DNA of 42,914 nt from the NCBI RefSeq assembly GCF_000518885.1, contig NZ_JAEL01000047.1:1-42914 (forward strand), in the 5' to 3' direction. Below the pieces are notes generated by a model. That model ran no database searches, was not told the origin of the DNA, and saw only the letters and a program-made list of their open reading frames with translations. Positions 41,058 through 42,914 of the stretch are shown here, piece after piece; the first letter of the stretch is position 1; the number at the start of each line of letters is the position of its first letter. Source of the stretch: Bacillus sp. J33 (GTDB lineage: Bacteria; Bacillota; Bacilli; Bacillales; Cytobacillaceae). The position numbers and the translations under genes were made by a program.

Positions 41058-41669
41058 TTGAAAAATATTTCTGCAGATGTCCGTTTCATTGGCGGAGTGT
41101 TTATAGCTCATCTGCTTATGTATTTTACATTTCAGGATAAATCGATTTTTTGGTATATTTTTTCTGCATCTTTATTATTCTTAATCAGCTATTCGATTAT
41201 TATGGAAGAAGTGGAGGATAAGGTTTCATTTGGGACATATCTCATTTATGGATCTATTTCAGGTGCTGTCCTGTTTTTTCTGTTTTGGACCGGCTACCAT
41301 TTATTTGATTTGCTGAATCTGCCAGTTATCAATCAAGTTGAAAAGCTTTATGGGCGTTTTTCACCCTCCCTTCTCTGGCATTATATCGTGCTAATATTAA
41401 TCATCATTCCTGGTGAGGAAATTTTTTGGAGAGGCTTTGTCCAAAAAAGAATATTGAAGCATTCAAATGTCACTTTTTCAATCATTCTTTCCTCTATCCT
41501 CTATGCTTCTGTTCACTTCTATTCAGGATATTGGATGCTGCCATTTGCTGCGTTAATTGCAGGTCTATTTTGGGGATGGCTTTATGCCTGGAAAAGAAGC
41601 ATTCCTCTTGTGATTGTTTCCCATTTAATTTTTGACTTGTTTATGTTTGTCATCTTTCCATTTAAATAA
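41058..41669 (+). CDS. CPBP-family intramembrane protease
   Basis: 203 aa from TTG 41058, preceded by AAAGGAG inside the longer frame. Six or seven transmembrane helices. The Abi/CPBP (Rce1-like) motifs are E120-E121-x3-R125 in IPGEEIFWRGFVQ, H153 in ASVHFYSG and a late VSHLIFD. Members are metal-independent or glutamate-dependent membrane proteases, or immunity-type proteins. The substrate here is unknown. Single gene with its own terminator. Confidence 0.85.
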   Translation: MKNISADVRFIGGVFIAHLLMYFTFQDKSIFWYIFSASLLFLISYSIIMEEVEDKVSFGTYLIYGSISGAVLFFLFWTGYHLFDLLNLPVINQVEKLYGRFSPSLLWHYIVLILIIIPGEEIFWRGFVQKRILKHSNVTFSIILSSILYASVHFYSGYWMLPFAALIAGLFWGWLYAWKRSIPLVIVSHLIFDLFMFVIFPFK

Positions 41670-41689
41670 TAATCATATCCCGCTCCAGA

Positions 41690-41721
41690 CAACCCACTTT
41701 TCGGGTTGTTTTTTAATTTTA
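41690..41721 (+). terminator. Terminator of the CPBP protease gene
   Basis: ACAACCCA (41690-41697) pairs with TCGGGTTGT (41702-41710), followed by TTTTTTAATTTT. Confidence 0.85.
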
Positions 41722-41861
41722 TAACCCCTTTTTAAGTCTTGTCGAAACTTAGCATAAATGGTAATGTACTTATTAAATAGGAATTTTTATGTAACCCTTT
41801 TATTCCCTTTTCGTCTAATTATGTAGAGAAGCTTCTTAGTGAACTGTGGGAGGAACACAAA

Positions 41862-42542
41862 ATGAAAAAGATGTTGAAACTTTTATTGCTCGCGGGATTG
41901 ATTGCTGGCATTCTTGCTGGCTGCGGAACTGATCAGAGTGCTGGAGATAAAGGGACAGATCCTGTTCAAAACGAGGAAGAGGCGACAGAAGAACAGAATG
42001 GCCAGGAACAAGCTGAAGAAAATAAGGCAGAAGAAGAAGGAACCTCTGAAGAAGGAAATAGCGTAATCAGGATTCTGGAGCAGAATTTGAGCTATTCAGT
42101 TAATGGAGAAACGAAAGAAGATACAGCCTTTCTAAAACATAGTGATAATCAAAGCTACTCTATGTATGTTCTTCCTGGGTATGAGCTGACAGCAGAAGAG
42201 CCAAATAAAGATGTCCTCTATTTCACCGAAAATGACCAGGTTTTCATGCGCATAGAGCTTCTGCCGGATGATGCTGACTGGAAGATGGCCGAAGAAAATA
42301 CAAAGGCACAATTAAGTGCTGTCAGCGAGGACGTACAAAGCGGCGAAGCCCCTGCCGATGAATTTTACAAAGATGCAACTGTATGGAAAGCAGAACAAAA
42401 TGGTGAAAAAGTATCATCTTATCTGATTAAAAAAGATGACCTTTCACTTAAGCTAACTCTTTTCAACAAAGAAGACGCTGACCATGAAGAAGCTTTCCTT
42501 CAAATGGCAAAAACCATTATGAAAGAAGAACCGCAAAAATAA
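41862..42542 (+). CDS. Lipoprotein with acidic linker, 226 aa, unknown
   Basis: Lipoprotein signal MKKMLKLLLLAGLIAGILAGC with lipid Cys21, followed by a Glu-rich low-complexity linker (about residues 30-65) and a globular domain (about 66-220) that starts VIRILEQNLSYSVNG and ends in a helix (EEAFLQMAKTIMKEE). It would be membrane-anchored outside the cell, the linker spanning the wall. GGGAGG lies before the ATG. I recognise no family. Confidence 0.82.
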   Translation: MKKMLKLLLLAGLIAGILAGCGTDQSAGDKGTDPVQNEEEATEEQNGQEQAEENKAEEEGTSEEGNSVIRILEQNLSYSVNGETKEDTAFLKHSDNQSYSMYVLPGYELTAEEPNKDVLYFTENDQVFMRIELLPDDADWKMAEENTKAQLSAVSEDVQSGEAPADEFYKDATVWKAEQNGEKVSSYLIKKDDLSLKLTLFNKEDADHEEAFLQMAKTIMKEEPQK

Positions 42543-42555
42543 TAGGCAGGCAAGA

Positions 42556-42584
42556 GATCCGGAAAGTACCGGATCTCTTTTTAT
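42556..42584 (+). terminator. Terminator of the acidic lipoprotein gene
   Basis: GAGATCCGG (42553-42561) pairs with CCGGATCTC (42570-42578), followed by TTTTTATT. Confidence 0.9.
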
Positions 42585-42599
42585 TATAGGTTTTAAAAC

Positions 42600-42616
42600 C
42601 ACGTGCTCTGCACGTG
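42600..42616 (+). other. Left-end hairpin of the IS200/IS605 element
   Basis: CACGTGC (42600-42606) pairs exactly with GCACGTG (42610-42616) around a TCT loop. Subterminal imperfect or perfect hairpins of this size are the single-strand recognition sites of TnpA in this family. Confidence 0.7.
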
Positions 42617-42657
42617 TGAAAACAAAGCTTCTAGAGTGGTAATGTGACATAAAAAAA

Positions 42658-42714
42658 CTCCTATCGTTATAATAGAAACTGGCCGTCAAACCAACTTCTA
42701 TATAACGAAAGGAG
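42658..42714 (+). promoter_or_regulatory. Leader hairpin that buries the tnpA ribosome binding site
   Basis: CTCCTATCGTTATAATAGAA (42658-42677) pairs extensively with TTCTATATAACGAAAGGAG (42696-42714), whose AAAGGAG is the tnpA ribosome binding site. IS200 transposases are known to be kept silent by such a leader structure. Confidence 0.65.
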
Positions 42715-42722
42715 CAGTACTC

Positions 42723-42914
42723 ATGAGTGACAATAGTTTATCACATACCAGGTGGAATTGTAAGTACCACATCGTTTTCATCCCAAAATACAGAAGAAAA
42801 GTAATTTATGGAAAGTTGAGACGAGATATAGGAGCGATATTGAGAAGGCTGTGTGAAATGAAAGATGTGGAAATCATTGAAGCACATGCTATGCCAGACC
42901 ACATTCATATGTTA
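42723..42914 (+). CDS. tnpA: IS200/IS605-type transposase TnpA (partial, C-terminus off window)
   Basis: 64 residues are visible (MSDNSLSHTRWNCKYHIVFI...HAMPDHIHML). TnpA is a Y1 HUH single-strand transposase. The opening KYHIVFIPKYRRKV and the HIH metal motif at the end of the visible part are family hallmarks; the catalytic Tyr lies outside the window. AAAGGAG is 8 nt before the ATG but sits in a hairpin arm. Whether a TnpB gene follows cannot be seen. Confidence 0.88.
   Translation, partial: MSDNSLSHTRWNCKYHIVFIPKYRRKVIYGKLRRDIGAILRRLCEMKDVEIIEAHAMPDHIHML

Larger units (their letters stand above)
42595..42914 (+). mobile_element. IS200/IS605-family insertion sequence, left part
   Basis: A subterminal hairpin at 42600-42616, a second hairpin around the tnpA leader and the first 64 codons of a TnpA transposase are present; the rest runs off the window. 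The left boundary is approximate, because these elements lack terminal inverted repeats and target duplications. Insertion followed the lipoprotein terminator and interrupts no recognisable gene. Confidence 0.75.

Noticed and set aside
42453..42689. 78-aa minus-strand frame across the IS200/IS605 left end
   Set aside because: It runs antisense through the lipoprotein gene end, its terminator and the IS hairpins, with no ribosome binding site.
1..42914. CRISPR arrays, tRNA, rRNA, riboswitches, prophage or toxin-antitoxin modules
   Set aside because: No regularly spaced direct repeats, no cloverleaf or rRNA-like sequence, no T-box or lysine-riboswitch pattern recognised, and no phage structural genes were seen on either strand.

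Overview
The window is a chromosomal segment of a low-GC Firmicute of the Bacillaceae. AGGAGG-type ribosome binding sites, frequent TTG starts, Tat and spore-type hydrolase genes, and many proteins closely matching Bacillus subtilis Yku/Ykv proteins support this. From right to left the order ykvS, ykvT, ptsH-ptsI, ykwC, patA, cheV, ykyB, ykuD, ykuE, fadH, ykuI, ykuJ, darB(ykuL), ccpC, dapH, dapL, ykuT, ykuU, ykuV follows the B. subtilis order as I remember it, so this is a conserved backbone with local gains and losses. I cannot fix the genus from sequence alone.

Layout. 1-308: broken end of an IS3-family element. 361-3944: YfiB/YfiC heterodimeric ABC exporter. 4446-7016: thiol/peroxide defence (ykuV, ykuU) and an MscS channel (ykuT). 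7225-10541: two enzymes of the acetylase branch of diaminopimelate synthesis (dapL, dapH) and the LysR regulator CcpC. 10620-12413: remnant of a TauE/SafE-like permease and a DHA2 multidrug exporter. 12542-13764: the c-di-AMP receptor DarB, two very small genes and ykuJ. 13948-18916: an MBL-fold hydrolase with a glutaredoxin-like protein, a secreted protein, a small membrane protein, the degenerate EAL protein YkuI and a C39-like lipoprotein. 19215-24636: fadH with a FadR-type operator, ykuE, the L,D-transpeptidase ykuD, a PadR/MFS operon and ykyB. 24664-30963: cheV, a UMF1-type MFS protein with a divergent TetR regulator, DinB and RDD proteins, and patA. 31291-35517: small genes, ykwC, a lipoprotein and ptsHI. 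35986-42542: a FetAB-type ABC system, an SDR, the SleB-like ykvT, ykvS, a CPBP protease and a lipoprotein. 42595-42914: start of an IS200/IS605 element.

How the genes work together. PatA, DapH and DapL are the three dedicated enzymes of the N-acetyl route to meso-diaminopimelate (cell wall, lysine), and all lie in this window. PtsH and PtsI are the general PTS phosphorelay proteins. DarB and YkuI are likely receptors for c-di-AMP and c-di-GMP. Two exporters sit beside their own probable repressors (PadR, TetR).

The most striking structure that no gene explains is a family of about 175-245 bp intergenic repeats. There are seven recognisable copies and at least two fragments, all in one orientation, and almost all lie 7-66 nt beyond the 3' end of a minus-strand gene. 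I saw no CRISPR array, tRNA, rRNA, prophage or obvious new defence system.
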